A DNA stretch of 64,000 nt from Actinomyces respiraculi (GTDB lineage Bacteria > Actinomycetota > Actinomycetes > Actinomycetales > Actinomycetaceae), in contig NZ_CP063989.1 in assembly GCF_014595995.2 (NCBI RefSeq), positions 1,736,001 through 1,800,000 of the forward strand. Direction: 5' to 3'. Each line of letters starts with the position of its first letter. Within the stretch, counting starts at the first letter, position 1. The translations under genes and the position numbers were made by a program. This document shows, piece by piece, positions 1-9,552 of this stretch. The notes below the pieces were generated by a model. It was not told the origin of the DNA. It ran no database searches and worked only from the letters and a program-made list of their open reading frames with translations.

Positions 1-977
1 TCCTCGGCAAGGGCTTCATCCTGGAACCGACAGAAGCGCAGGCCTGGATCGAGCAGTACCCGCGCAATGCCGAGGTGCTCTTTCCCTACCTCAACGGCGA
101 GGACCTCAATTCCCGCCCCGACTGCTCGGCCTCCCGGTGGGTCATTGACTTCAATGATTGGCCGGAGGAACGGTCTTCAACGTATGAAGAACCTTATCGG
201 CGACTACTCAGCGAGGTGAAGCCTGAACGTCAGCGCCTCAAGGAGGACGGGTCTTACGCGCTCCGCAGGCCACTGCCTCAGCGGTGGTGGCAGTACGGAG
301 AGAAGCGACCTGCCATGCGGCGGGCGATTGCGGACCTCGACGAGGTGCTGGCTATCGCCCTGGTGAGCAAGGCGGTCATGCCCATGCGCGTACCGACCGG
401 ACAGGTATTCAGCCACGCGCTTGGCGTCTTCGCGACGGACTCCTACGGCGAGCAGGCGGCGCTGTCCTCCTCTCTGCATCAGGCCTGGGCGATCAGGAAC
501 GGCTCGGGAATGCGGGGCGATCCTCGCTACACGCCGTCGGACGTCTTCGAGACCTTCCCTCGCCCCGAGCCCACCGAGGCCTTGGAGACGGTCGGCCGCG
601 CCTTGGATACGGAGCGCCGGGAGATCATGCTGTGCCGGGACCTCGGCCTCACGAGGCTCTACAACCTCGTCAACGACCCGAGCATCGCACCCGGTGTGGA
701 CCTGGATGTCGACCGCCTGCGGGATACTCACCGCGAGCTGGACGAGGCCGTGGCCGCCGCCTACGGCTGGGAGGACATCCCCTTGGGCCACGGCTTCCAC
801 ACCTACCGGAAGATGACCCGCTGGACCATCTCCCCAGCCGCCCGCGTCGAGCTCCTCGACCGGCTCCTAGAGGAGAACCACCGCCGCGCCGCCACCCAGG
901 CACCCGCGCAGCCCGCGACGAAGCAGCGTCGGAAGCACAGCCCCGCCCCCGTCCAGGAAGAGACCCTCGATGTCTAA
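1..977 (+). CDS. drmMI: DISARM class 1 DNA methyltransferase DrmMI, C-terminal part (5' end outside window)
   Basis: The frame is open from base 3 and gives about 324 residues of a protein that began before the window. Visible are RWWQYGEKRP and a downstream block of the kind found in the target-recognition and C-terminal region of large Eco57I-like adenine methylases; the catalytic NPPY motif would lie upstream, so methylase activity is inferred. The Pro/Gln/Lys-rich tail ends at TAA 975-977, and the drmA ATG at 970 lies inside it (8-base overlap, so translational coupling is likely). In class 1 DISARM the methylase marks host DNA and sits directly before drmA, which is what is seen here. 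A drmD helicase gene would be expected further upstream, outside the window. An alternative is a BREX-type PglX, but the next genes fit DISARM much better. Confidence 0.75.
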   Translation, partial: LGKGFILEPTEAQAWIEQYPRNAEVLFPYLNGEDLNSRPDCSASRWVIDFNDWPEERSSTYEEPYRRLLSEVKPERQRLKEDGSYALRRPLPQRWWQYGEKRPAMRRAIADLDEVLAIALVSKAVMPMRVPTGQVFSHALGVFATDSYGEQAALSSSLHQAWAIRNGSGMRGDPRYTPSDVFETFPRPEPTEALETVGRALDTERREIMLCRDLGLTRLYNLVNDPSIAPGVDLDVDRLRDTHRELDEAVAAAYGWEDIPLGHGFHTYRKMTRWTISPAARVELLDRLLEENHRRAATQAPAQPATKQRRKHSPAPVQEETLDV

Positions 978-3900
978 CACCCCACTCCGTCCGCCCACCG
1001 GCCCCGGCGCCGCTAGCACGCCTCCTCACGATGGCACTGCTTATGTCTTCGACGAGGAGCCCTCCACCGCCTCCGCCTCGGCCAGAGACGGGCTCCTGGA
1101 GGTCCTGCGCCGCGAGGTCCTTGGCCCCGCCGAGGGCGACCGGGAGGTTCTCTCGACCCAGCCCAGTCAGCGCTACCTCCTCGGGCGTATCGCGCCCACC
1201 CGCCTGCGCGGCGCTGGTGAGAGTCCGAACGCCGATGCTTCAGGTGACAGCTCCGAGGGCATTGACCCGCTGGACGCGGCGGCCTCCACCGGTGTCCCCG
1301 TCACCGGCTCCGAGGAGGACACGCTCGATGCCACCGCCGAGGAGGACCGGGGCGAGGACACTGATGATGAGCCCGTCCGTCGTGGGCTCATGATCCCCGC
1401 CTCCATGGGCCTGCGCTTCCAGGTCCCCGCCGACTTCGACGCCCTCAACGTCCACGTCAGCTGGGGCACCTACGAACCCACCTCCGCGGCAACCGACGCA
1501 GGCCAGGACGCTGCCGGTGCGGGCACCCGCTACCGGCGCATCCCCCACGAGCACAGCATCCACCTCGAACCCGCTGCCCTCACTCCGGGCCGAACCGAGG
1601 ACCGGCTCCTCGAAGGGGACGTCACCCTCCGCATTGACTCCTACCTTGATGAGTCCGCCGACCGGTACCTCATTGAGCTTGCCCTGTGCAACGACCGCAC
1701 CACGCCCCGGCGCATCCCCACCGAGGCCTGGATGTTCCAGACCCACATCGACGTGGACGCGGACGGTCGCGCCGTTTTCCTCCCCGTCCACGACCCGATG
1801 CTCCCTCCCGCCCCGGGCTCCGGGCCACGGCCGCAGCCCGGCAGCGAGGAAGCCCGCCTGGACCTCCAGTACCGGGACCGGCTTGAGTTCGCCGTCGGCC
1901 GCACCTGCTCTGCCGACTGGTGCCTGCCGCGCACGTGCCCCGGCGAGGAGGCGCCCCGCCGCGCCATCCAGGTCCGCACCACCTGGATCCCCACGGTCGA
2001 GACGCCCCAGACCACCGCCGCGGACGTCCCCGGTGCACTCCTCGACATGCGTGCCCTCGCCGCCGCTTCCGCCGCCCCGAACAGCCCTGCTGCTTTGCGC
2101 GACGCCTTAGAGCCCATGGTCAGCGCCTACCGCACCTGGCTGGATAAGCAGGCGAGAGCGGCCGCGAATCTGCCCGAGCACCTGCGGGTAACGGCCGAGG
2201 AGGCTCTTGCCGAGGCCCGCCAGGTCCTCGACCAGCTCGCCGAGGGCATCGAGCACCTCACCGCTGACACCTCGGAAGGCGCGGAGGTCCGCCGCTGCTT
2301 CGCCTTCATGAACCGGGTCATGGCCGACCAGCGTGTCCACTCCCAGATCGCCGTCCTCCGGGCAGCAGATCGGCGCCTGAGCCTCGATGAGGCCGAGGCG
2401 CGCGTCCTCGCGGGCGGCTACCCACACCACTGGCGCGTCTTCCAGCTCGCCTTCATCCTCATGCAGCTGCCCGCCCTCGCCGACCCAGCGGCCGAGCGGC
2501 GCGCCGGGGACCTCGCCACCGTCGAACTCCTCTTCTTCCCCACCGGTGGCGGCAAGACCGAGGCCTACCTGGGGCTGGCCGCCTACGCCTTCGCCATCCG
2601 CCGCCGCCAGGGACTCCTTGAGACCCCGGACGGGCCGATCGACGGGCGCGCCGGCGTCACCGTCCTCATGCGCTACACGCTGCGCCTGCTCACCTCCCAG
2701 CAGTTCCAGCGCGCCACCACCCTCGTGTGCGCCGCCGAGCTAGCCCGCCGCGAGGACCCCGCCACCTGGGGCAGTGAGCCCTTCCGCATCGGCCTGTGGG
2801 TCGGCACGAGCGTCTCCCCCAAACGCGTGAGCGAGGCCGCCGAGGAGCTCCAGCGCCTGCGCGACCGCCCCGGCAGCGGTGCCGGACGCCGCTTCTCCGC
2901 CCTCCAACTCGGTCACTGCCCCTGGTGCGGCCTGCCCCTGACCCCAAACGACGTGACCGTGGGCGACGCGGCCGGGATGGCCGAGCGCGTCGTCGTGCGC
3001 TGCCCCGACCCTTATGGCGAGTGCCCCTTCTCCGCCGAGGACCACAACGTCCCCGACGGCCTGCCCGTGCTGACAACGGACGAGGAGATCTACCGGCTGG
3101 TCCCCGCCTTCGTCATCGCCACCGTGGACAAGCTCGCCCGGCTCGCCCGCGAGGGGCACGCCGCCACGCTCTTCGGGCACGTCGCCCGCCGCTGTGAGCG
3201 CCACGGCTACGTCCCTCGCCTCGACCACCGGGGAAAGTCGGACTACGCGGGCTGCGCTCTGGCGGACAACGGACGGCACCAGGCCAAAGGAAGCCTTCCC
3301 GCCGCCACCGTCCGGCCCGCCGTGAGGCTCCGGCCGCCGGACCTCATCATCCAGGACGAGCTCCACCTCATCACCGGGGCGCTGGGCACCACCGTCGGCC
3401 TGTTCGAGACCGCCGTCGAAACCATGTGCGCCTGGACCGCCCCTGACGGGCGCCCCGCCGCCCCACTGCTCGTCGCCTCCTCGGCTACCGTCCGTAAGGC
3501 CGCCGACCAGGTCCGGCTCCTCTACGGCCGTGACCTCACCATCTTCCCACCTCAGGTGCTCGACGCCTCGGACACGTTCTTCTCCCGAGTCACTCCTGTG
3601 GACGAGGAGCACCCGGGGCGCCTGTACGTGGGCCTGTCCACCACCGGAGTGCGCCTGACCGCCGCCGAGATCCAGGTGACCCAGGTGCTCATGGCCGGCG
3701 CCCAGCTGCTCCTCGACCGCGTCGGGAAGGCGGCCGATCCCTACATGACGCTCGTCGGCTACTTCTCCGCCACCCGTGAGCTCGCCGGCATGGCCCGCTA
3801 CGTCCAGGACGACATCCAGACCGGCCTGGCCAAGCCCGGCCGAGACTCGCGCCTGCCGCGCCGCCGGGGCACGGACTTCGGCGCCCTGCACCTGGGCGAG

Positions 3901-4857
3901 CTCACCTCCCGGATCTCCTCGGCCGACATCACCGCGACCCTCGACCGCATGGGACTCACCTTCGATCCCGATGTCGACTCCACGGCCGCGAAGGACGCGG
4001 CCATGGCGGCGACCCTTGCTGGCAAGAGCGTCCCACGCCGGCAGGCGGCGGCCAACCCCTACGACGTGGTCCTGGCGACCTCCATGCTCCAGGTGGGGGT
4101 GGATGTGTCCCGGCTCGGCCTCATGCTCGTCGTCGGGCAGCCCAAGAACACCGCCGAGTACATCCAGGCGACTTCCCGAGTCGGCCGCGACGCGAGCCGC
4201 CCCGGGCTCGTCGTCACGCTGGGCAACTGGGCGCGCCCGAGGGACCTTGCCCACTATGAGCAGTTCCGGCACTTCCACGAGACCTTCTACGCCCGCGTCG
4301 AGCCGCTGTCCGTCACGCCGTTCTCAGTGACCGCCGTGGACCGTGGCCTCGACGGGGCGCTCGTCGCCGCCGCCCGCGTCACCCAGGCCGCCACTTCCGG
4401 GGGAGTCAACCCCGAGCACGACGCCGGGAACATCGCGGGCCAACGGGAAAGGCTCGACGGTCTCGCGGACACCCTCCGCAACCGGGTGCGGTCCGCAGGA
4501 GGTGAGGAGGCCGCCCGCTACACGACTGATCGCCTGCGGTCTCGACTCAGCGAATGGGCGCGCCGCGGGACCGACGTCATGAAACGGGGCGGCGAGCTCG
4601 TCTACGAGCGCGGCGCGGATGACGCTCGTTTCTTCGCGCTCCTACACTCGGCGGAATCCGGTGGCGGTCACGCCCCACAGCGAGACGAGGCGCCCCTCGC
4701 CGTCGCCGGCTCGATGCGGGAGGTGCAGCCGGAGATCAATCTGCTCGTCTCCCCCGATCCCAGCCGTCTCATGGATCGCTCCGTGGAGGACGGACCGGCT
4801 TGGCAGAGGCAGGAACCCGCGAGTAGTGATGACGCCGAGCAGGAGGAGGAGCAGTGA
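970..4857 (+). CDS. drmA: DISARM helicase DrmA
   Basis: This 1295-residue protein is an SF2-type helicase of the DrmA family, part of the DISARM core that acts on unmodified incoming phage DNA. Walker A is PTGGGKT with K529, the DEAH-like Walker B is DELH at 796-799, and motif III is SSAT. The C-terminal RecA lobe shows STSMLQVGVDVSRLGL-like and ATSRVGRD motifs, the latter being motif VI with its arginines. Four cysteines (C650, C653, C678, C685) lie between the two ATPase motifs and could form a zinc site. The N-terminal 500 residues have no motif I can name. The start ATG is inside the drmMI stop region and the TGA overlaps the drmB start, so the module reads as one operon. Length is usual for DrmA. 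Confidence 0.88.
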   Translation: MSNTPLRPPTGPGAASTPPHDGTAYVFDEEPSTASASARDGLLEVLRREVLGPAEGDREVLSTQPSQRYLLGRIAPTRLRGAGESPNADASGDSSEGIDPLDAAASTGVPVTGSEEDTLDATAEEDRGEDTDDEPVRRGLMIPASMGLRFQVPADFDALNVHVSWGTYEPTSAATDAGQDAAGAGTRYRRIPHEHSIHLEPAALTPGRTEDRLLEGDVTLRIDSYLDESADRYLIELALCNDRTTPRRIPTEAWMFQTHIDVDADGRAVFLPVHDPMLPPAPGSGPRPQPGSEEARLDLQYRDRLEFAVGRTCSADWCLPRTCPGEEAPRRAIQVRTTWIPTVETPQTTAADVPGALLDMRALAAASAAPNSPAALRDALEPMVSAYRTWLDKQARAAANLPEHLRVTAEEALAEARQVLDQLAEGIEHLTADTSEGAEVRRCFAFMNRVMADQRVHSQIAVLRAADRRLSLDEAEARVLAGGYPHHWRVFQLAFILMQLPALADPAAERRAGDLATVELLFFPTGGGKTEAYLGLAAYAFAIRRRQGLLETPDGPIDGRAGVTVLMRYTLRLLTSQQFQRATTLVCAAELARREDPATWGSEPFRIGLWVGTSVSPKRVSEAAEELQRLRDRPGSGAGRRFSALQLGHCPWCGLPLTPNDVTVGDAAGMAERVVVRCPDPYGECPFSAEDHNVPDGLPVLTTDEEIYRLVPAFVIATVDKLARLAREGHAATLFGHVARRCERHGYVPRLDHRGKSDYAGCALADNGRHQAKGSLPAATVRPAVRLRPPDLIIQDELHLITGALGTTVGLFETAVETMCAWTAPDGRPAAPLLVASSATVRKAADQVRLLYGRDLTIFPPQVLDASDTFFSRVTPVDEEHPGRLYVGLSTTGVRLTAAEIQVTQVLMAGAQLLLDRVGKAADPYMTLVGYFSATRELAGMARYVQDDIQTGLAKPGRDSRLPRRRGTDFGALHLGELTSRISSADITATLDRMGLTFDPDVDSTAAKDAAMAATLAGKSVPRRQAAANPYDVVLATSMLQVGVDVSRLGLMLVVGQPKNTAEYIQATSRVGRDASRPGLVVTLGNWARPRDLAHYEQFRHFHETFYARVEPLSVTPFSVTAVDRGLDGALVAAARVTQAATSGGVNPEHDAGNIAGQRERLDGLADTLRNRVRSAGGEEAARYTTDRLRSRLSEWARRGTDVMKRGGELVYERGADDARFFALLHSAESGGGHAPQRDEAPLAVAGSMREVQPEINLLVSPDPSRLMDRSVEDGPAWQRQEPASSDDAEQEEEQ

Positions 4858-6992
4858 AGCAGGGCACCGCGCAGGGGAACGAGCCTGACGCCACCGTGAT
4901 CGAGGACGAGCCCACCGCCGTCGACCCGCTGGGTGACGGTGACCGGCTCGCAGCCGATCAGGCGAAGAAGAACTACGCGAAGGTCGGCTCCGCACGGCCC
5001 ACGACTCTGCTGTATACCTACGGGCCCGGTGCGGTCATCGACCTGCCGCACTTCACGATCATGCCCGTCGGCCTGGATGACTGGGAGCGCATCTGGCGGC
5101 GCCGGGACTCCGCCCCCGTCACCGTCCACGCGCCCCGCCTCCTGGAGACCGTTCAGCTCATGCTCGGCCACCAGGTCGGTGAGCTGCGGCGCTTCCCCTG
5201 GCAGCCCACCCGGCCAGGACGGCGCCGCGAGGGCGATGACCTGGGCGTGCCCGCAAGGATCTTCCCCCAGTGGCTGCGTTGCACCGGCTGCGACCTGCTC
5301 GCGCCGGTCAGCCGCTTCGTCGCCGGGTACTCCAATACCCACCCCTACCGCCCGGACCAGGCTGTCTTCGAGCACCTCGACTGCCCCGGGCGCGGTCGGC
5401 GTCGATCCGGCTCGCGCCCCACGGGATCGGCGGGGCGGAAACAGGGGAAGCGCCGGTCTCCGTGCGTGCCCGCGCGCTATCTGCTGGCCTGCCCCACCGG
5501 ACACCTCGACGAGTTCCCCTACGACTGGTGGGTGCATGAGGGGGCGCACTGCACCAAGGCCCCCAATCCCGAGCTGGAGATGCGCGACACTTCCCAGCGC
5601 GGAGCCACCGCCATCATCAGCTGCCGGGCCTGCGGGGCCAGCCGCCCCATGTCCCAGGCCCAGGGCGAGGAGGGGCGCAGCCGACTGCCGCGCTGCCGCG
5701 GACGCCACCCGCACCTGGGTATCTTCGATCCCCAGGGGTGCCAGGCCGAGCCCAGGGTCATGCTCGTGGGCGCCTCCAACCTCTGGTTCGCCACCACGCA
5801 GTCCATCATCGACATGCCGAGACTCGACCCCGCCGAGGTTGAGCGGGACCGGGTGGCGGCGCTCGGCAGGGCACTCGGGGAGGACCGTGAGACCGTCGGG
5901 GAGGATGTGCCCATGGCCCGGATGCTTCTCAAGCGCGGTGACGCCGAGGCCGTGGGACTGCTTGGTCTCAGCAACGCCGAGCTCATCGGCCTGCTGAGGA
6001 AGCTCGCGGCTCCGGCTGAGAGCGAGGAGGCCCGGCTGCGCCGCCGTGAGGAGTGGAACCCGGTGGACCTCCTCGTCCCTGAGTGGAACTACCTCCAGCA
6101 GGAGCCTTCGGGTGAACGGCACGAGGACCCCGCCAGCGGGCTTGTGGTCTCACCCCGCCGACTTGGGGAGATGCCGAGCGGGGTCGACCGGGTCCTCGCC
6201 GTCGACCGGCTGAGGAAGGTCAACGCCGTCCTCGGCTTTACCCGCATTGACGACTTCGACCGCATCGATGACACCGGGGCGCGGCTCGTGCCTCTTGCCC
6301 GGGGTGGCTGCCCGACCTGGGTGCCCGCCACGGAGGACCGTGGTGAGGGGATCTTCCTCCAACTCGATGAGCAGGCAGTTGCTGCCTGGGAGGCGCGGGT
6401 GCTCGTCAGCCCGCTGTGGGCGGCGCATCGGGAGGCGCACCGGCGGAACGTGGAGCGGCGCTTCTCGGAGACCGCCAAGGAGGTCAATCCTGATGAGCGT
6501 TTCGTCCCGCCGCGCTACTGGCTGGTACACACGCTCGCTCATGCGCTGATTCGCGAGATGGCGATGTCCTCGGGCTACGGCGCCGCTTCGATCTCCGAAC
6601 GCATCTACGCCTGGGTGGCGAGTAAGTCGCGGCCCGCAGCGGCCGGGATGCTGCTGACCACGACGGCCTCCGACTCCGACGGGACGCTCGGCGGCCTTGT
6701 GGCACTTTCGGCACCCGACCGTCTTGCCCAGGTGGTCGATGCCGCGCTCACAAGGATGATGCGCTGCTCATCGGACCCGGTGTGTACCAGGCGCGTGCCG
6801 CAGGATCCCGAGGACTTCCTTCACGGTGCCGCCTGCCACTGCTGCACGATGGTCTCGGAGACGTCCTGCGAGCGAGCGAACCGATTCCTCGACCGCCGCC
6901 TCGTCGTGCCACTGACCGGGGGCTACACGGTAGACGGCAGAACGGTGACCTCTGCGGATCTGGCGTTCTTCCGCGATGTCCGGCTCGGGTAA
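4854..6992 (+). CDS. drmB: DISARM protein DrmB (DUF1998)
   Basis: This 712-residue DUF1998-domain protein is the second obligatory DISARM core component, which works with the DrmA helicase. A GTG start overlaps the drmA stop (GTGA) and has a strong AGGAGGAG ribosome site 5-12 bases upstream. The C-terminal DUF1998 signature is clear: HTLAHALIREMAMSSGYG, followed by a cysteine cluster (CSSDPVC and AACHCC, then SC) that probably binds metal. Cysteine pairs near residues 140-145 (CTGC) and 258-261 (CRAC) suggest a further zinc site. The gene is followed after 14 bases by drmC. No truncation is seen. Confidence 0.88.
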   Translation: MKQGTAQGNEPDATVIEDEPTAVDPLGDGDRLAADQAKKNYAKVGSARPTTLLYTYGPGAVIDLPHFTIMPVGLDDWERIWRRRDSAPVTVHAPRLLETVQLMLGHQVGELRRFPWQPTRPGRRREGDDLGVPARIFPQWLRCTGCDLLAPVSRFVAGYSNTHPYRPDQAVFEHLDCPGRGRRRSGSRPTGSAGRKQGKRRSPCVPARYLLACPTGHLDEFPYDWWVHEGAHCTKAPNPELEMRDTSQRGATAIISCRACGASRPMSQAQGEEGRSRLPRCRGRHPHLGIFDPQGCQAEPRVMLVGASNLWFATTQSIIDMPRLDPAEVERDRVAALGRALGEDRETVGEDVPMARMLLKRGDAEAVGLLGLSNAELIGLLRKLAAPAESEEARLRRREEWNPVDLLVPEWNYLQQEPSGERHEDPASGLVVSPRRLGEMPSGVDRVLAVDRLRKVNAVLGFTRIDDFDRIDDTGARLVPLARGGCPTWVPATEDRGEGIFLQLDEQAVAAWEARVLVSPLWAAHREAHRRNVERRFSETAKEVNPDERFVPPRYWLVHTLAHALIREMAMSSGYGAASISERIYAWVASKSRPAAAGMLLTTTASDSDGTLGGLVALSAPDRLAQVVDAALTRMMRCSSDPVCTRRVPQDPEDFLHGAACHCCTMVSETSCERANRFLDRRLVVPLTGGYTVDGRTVTSADLAFFRDVRLG

Positions 6993-7006
6993 GACAGGGC
7001 TGTCGC

Positions 7007-7825
7007 ATGTCATCGGCTGATCGCGAACCCCTGCGGATGCTCGGCGCCCTTCTCACCGGCACCGAGGCGGAGGGGATCGCTACGCGTCTGGCTGCCGGTG
7101 CGACGCTCAGCCAGGCACTCGTCGTCGTTCCCGCTGAGCACCGCGTTCGGGCCCGGGAGCTGTTCGAGACGGCCGAGCTCGGGCCCCGGGCGCGGGAGCG
7201 CAGCATTGCGGTCCTGTCTGCCATTGCCGGGGCAGCGAGCAGGATGCGCGTGGCCGAACCCGTATGGACGGCGCCTGCGGGTCTGTTGGGCGCGGGCGCC
7301 CTCACGGGAGACGTCTTCGGCATGGTGAGCAATGCGATGACGTCGGTCGTCTGCGCCACCTACAACCTGCAGCCCTCCTCCGCGTTGTGGACAGCGCTCA
7401 CGGTGCTGGTGCGGGAGCGGCCGGGCGTGGCGGTGCGGTTGTATGTCGATGCGCAGGCGGCTGATGGGTGGTTCGCGAGGACGGATGGCCGATCTGCCCG
7501 GCGTCATGGTGGCGGGGCTGGTTTGAAGGGCGGATCACGAGGTGCGCAGAGACTCAGTACTGACGAGATGGCGCAACTGCTTCCGGGCGCCGCCGTGCTG
7601 CGAACACGGGTGCCGGGCGACGGCGAGCGGCCGGTGACGAGTCATGCGAAGTTTCTCAGTGTGGACCACCGGTTCCTGCTGGTGGGTAGCGCGAACTTCT
7701 CCTACAGCGCCGAGGAGCGGAACGTCGAGCTCGGCCTGCGCGTGGATGACTCTGCCCTGGCAGCGAGCGTCGAGAAGCAGATGTGGGACCTGGAGGCCAG
7801 TGTGTATGAGCGGGCGGCTCCTTGA
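7007..7825 (+). CDS. drmC: DISARM protein DrmC (phospholipase D-like nuclease fold)
   Basis: This 272-residue protein carries a single PLD/HKD motif, SHAKFLSVD (H213, K215, D220), followed by VGSANFSYSAEERN. One HKD per chain is typical of DrmC, and PLD-fold nucleases of this kind act as dimers. The frame is open upstream to 6782, but the ATG at 7007 is preferred because the upstream part overlaps drmB and has no family features. The family treats DrmC as the non-essential DISARM accessory. Its last codons are read on the other strand as the tail of a truncated toxin frame, which places the right boundary of the imported module at about 7830-7860. Confidence 0.83.
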   Translation: MSSADREPLRMLGALLTGTEAEGIATRLAAGATLSQALVVVPAEHRVRARELFETAELGPRARERSIAVLSAIAGAASRMRVAEPVWTAPAGLLGAGALTGDVFGMVSNAMTSVVCATYNLQPSSALWTALTVLVRERPGVAVRLYVDAQAADGWFARTDGRSARRHGGGAGLKGGSRGAQRLSTDEMAQLLPGAAVLRTRVPGDGERPVTSHAKFLSVDHRFLLVGSANFSYSAEERNVELGLRVDDSALAASVEKQMWDLEASVYERAAP

Positions 7826-7962
7826 GGCTTCCCACGGTAGACAGCGATCCCGGTCAGTACAGCTAGCAGCTCCACGGCCGCTTGGATCCGACGCCGCGCT
7901 TGTTCGTCCAGCCTGCGCAGCTGACGTACCGCCGCAGGGCTGAGCCCGATCCGGTAGGTCAT
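7702..7962 (-). pseudogene. Truncated RelE/ParE-family toxin
   Basis: The first 35 or so codons (from ATG 7960-7962) read like the start of a RelE/ParE toxin: MTYRIGLSPAAVRQLRRLD, then a helix ending AAVELLA. After about position 7858 the frame runs antisense into drmC and loses all resemblance, so the beta-sheet and catalytic C-terminal part are missing. The ATG overlaps the stop of the antitoxin remnant (ATGA), the normal arrangement for such pairs. I read it as a dead toxin cut by the insertion or rearrangement that brought in the DISARM genes. Confidence 0.6.
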
Positions 7963-8117
7963 GCGAGCCCGAGCTCCACCTTGACCTCATCCCATGGAAC
8001 AGTTCCATTCTCAGTGATCGCGGTGCGAGCGGCCTCCGCGGCCTCGATGTCCGCGAGGTCCTCCGCCGCCTCCATCAGAAGTTCAAGGTCCTCCGCGTCG
8101 ATGACCGCAGCAACCAT
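7959..8117 (-). pseudogene. C-terminal remnant of a Phd/YefM-type antitoxin
   Basis: The last 52 codons before the stop at 7959 (from ATG 8115-8117) resemble the second half of Phd/YefM antitoxins: VIDAEDLELLMEAAEDL, then an acidic helix and a WDEVKVELGLA end. In intact members this part follows a DNA-binding first half (typically ending RPAAVLI), which is absent here. Upstream the same frame continues without a stop into an alpha/beta hydrolase sequence (SPGLASSRFENVAL), so the antitoxin has been fused by deletion to another gene. It still overlaps the toxin stub by four bases. A functional antitoxin is unlikely, although the toxin-neutralising tail itself survives. Confidence 0.6.
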
Positions 8118-8895
8118 GAGCGCGACGTTCTCGAAGCGGCTGGAGGCCAGCCCCGGTGAGTACAGGACGACCGGGAACCCGTCCCCGTCGTGGGCCGCGG
8201 GTGCAGCGTCGCGCACCGCGCGGGTCTCGATCCGCTGGAGGTGGCCCAGGGGCGCGCCCAGCACGCCGGCCACCGGCCTGAGGGAGGACACAGCGGCCGC
8301 CACCAGGCCGGCGACGGACTGGGCGACTCGTCGCCGAGGACCTCGGTGTCGGCGTCGTGAGCGGGCGCGGGGTCGGCGGGGTACCAGACGGTGGCGACCA
8401 CCTCCCGCACGTCGTCGTCGGCACTGGTGGCCCACTCCTCACGCTGCATGTCGGTCAGGTGCAGATCGGTGCGTCCAACGGCGTAGGGGCCCGCGGGGCG
8501 GGAAGCCCGAAGACGGGCAGGAGCGTGGCGCCCAGGGACGCTGCGGCCAGCGCGACGAGCCCGAGCAGCGCGGTGACGACGCGGCCGAGCGCTCGCAGCC
8601 GCGGGTGCCGGCGCGCCGTGGACGGGGCCAGGATCCCGCTGGCCCTGCGGGCGCGCCGAGCGAGCATGAGGACAAGGCCGACGCACATCGTGTAGGCCGG
8701 GAGCATGACGGTGCGGTAGCCGTCGACGAGAAGGTGGAGGACGAGGGGCGTCAGCAGTGCGACGGCCATCGCCGTCTCGGGGACGGGCCACCGGGCGGAG
8801 TCCGGCCACCACCGTCCGCGGCGGGGCCGTCGGACGGCGGCGAGGACCAAGACGAGTCCGGTGACGGCGACGACCGCGACCTCCAGCACCTGCAC
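8118..8895 (-). pseudogene. Decayed alpha/beta hydrolase (PAF-acetylhydrolase/lipase-like) with N-terminal membrane domain
   Basis: Three frames read in order give one protein. From GTG 8893-8895 come several hydrophobic helices (VLHLLVDGYRTVMLPAY and others) up to TLLPVFGLPAPR. A shift at about 8487-8494 leads to GPYAVGRTDLHLTDMQREEW and VVATVWYPADP. A second shift at about 8322-8335 leads to SVAGLVAAAVSSL and PVVLYSPGLASSRFENVAL. This is the usual layout of actinobacterial membrane-tethered PAF-AH-like hydrolases. The protein stops there: the nucleophile elbow and the C-terminal half are missing and the antitoxin tail follows. Two frameshifts plus a truncation make this a pseudogene rather than a sequencing slip. 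Confidence 0.62.
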
Positions 8896-8916
8896 GTGTT
8901 GCTCATCCCGGCCCTG

Positions 8917-9525
8917 TCAGGCGCCCGTCGGGAGCAGCACGGCACAAGCCGGCTGCGACCGGCTCAGGAGCGGGTCGTGCTCGCGCTCGTCGTCGGGCAG
9001 GTTCATCGCGGTGCGCAGCAGGCACAACGTCCGGTCGACGGCGCTGGCGTGAGCCGTGCCCTCCTCGATGCCTGTGAGGTCGACGGTGACGACACGCTCG
9101 CGGGTGACGATCTCCACGCATCGCTTGGCGTCCTTGGGTCCGGGGCCGACGACGTGACGCAGGTCCTCAAGGGGTGTGAGAGCGTCCCCAAGAGGATCGC
9201 GAGCGTCGGACTGTGCAGTGAGCAGGTCACGAAGCGTGACATGCCCCCAGCGGCTCGTGGTGACGACAAGGTCGTGCGCACTCTGGTCGGTCTCCACCAG
9301 GGCGAGGACACTCTCACCCGCCGACAGCAGCCACCGCAGCGCCTGACGCACGCTGTGCGAATGGTCGGCCTCGTCGTCCGTCCTCCCAGGGTCCAGCACG
9401 TGGGGCTCCGGCACCGTGGGAGCTGCGAGGCGCGGGTCTTCGAAGGAGTCGATGGCCTTGTTGTCGATCATATTGACGGCGTCACCAAGCGTCGGGGCGT
9501 CAGAGGCCCCTCCGAAGGGCAGCAT
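8917..9525 (-). CDS. Hypothetical protein, 202 residues
   Basis: The frame runs from ATG 9523-9525 to the stop at 8917, with a second possible ATG 18 codons in (MIDNKAIDSF). The protein is acidic, has no signal peptide or membrane segment, and has a middle part that looks folded (VRQALRWLLSAGESVLALVE, then VTTSRWGHVTLRDLL). I do not recognise the family. It lies 21 bases upstream of the decayed hydrolase on the same strand and may once have been co-transcribed with it. A 15-bp palindrome lies 28 bases upstream of the start. Codon use looks like that of the neighbours. It could be a full gene or a fragment of a longer one. Confidence 0.5.
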   Translation of the reverse strand: MLPFGGASDAPTLGDAVNMIDNKAIDSFEDPRLAAPTVPEPHVLDPGRTDDEADHSHSVRQALRWLLSAGESVLALVETDQSAHDLVVTTSRWGHVTLRDLLTAQSDARDPLGDALTPLEDLRHVVGPGPKDAKRCVEIVTRERVVTVDLTGIEEGTAHASAVDRTLCLLRTAMNLPDDEREHDPLLSRSQPACAVLLPTGA

Positions 9526-9552
9526 CTGGGCGCCCGCGCCGACGACGGTGTG

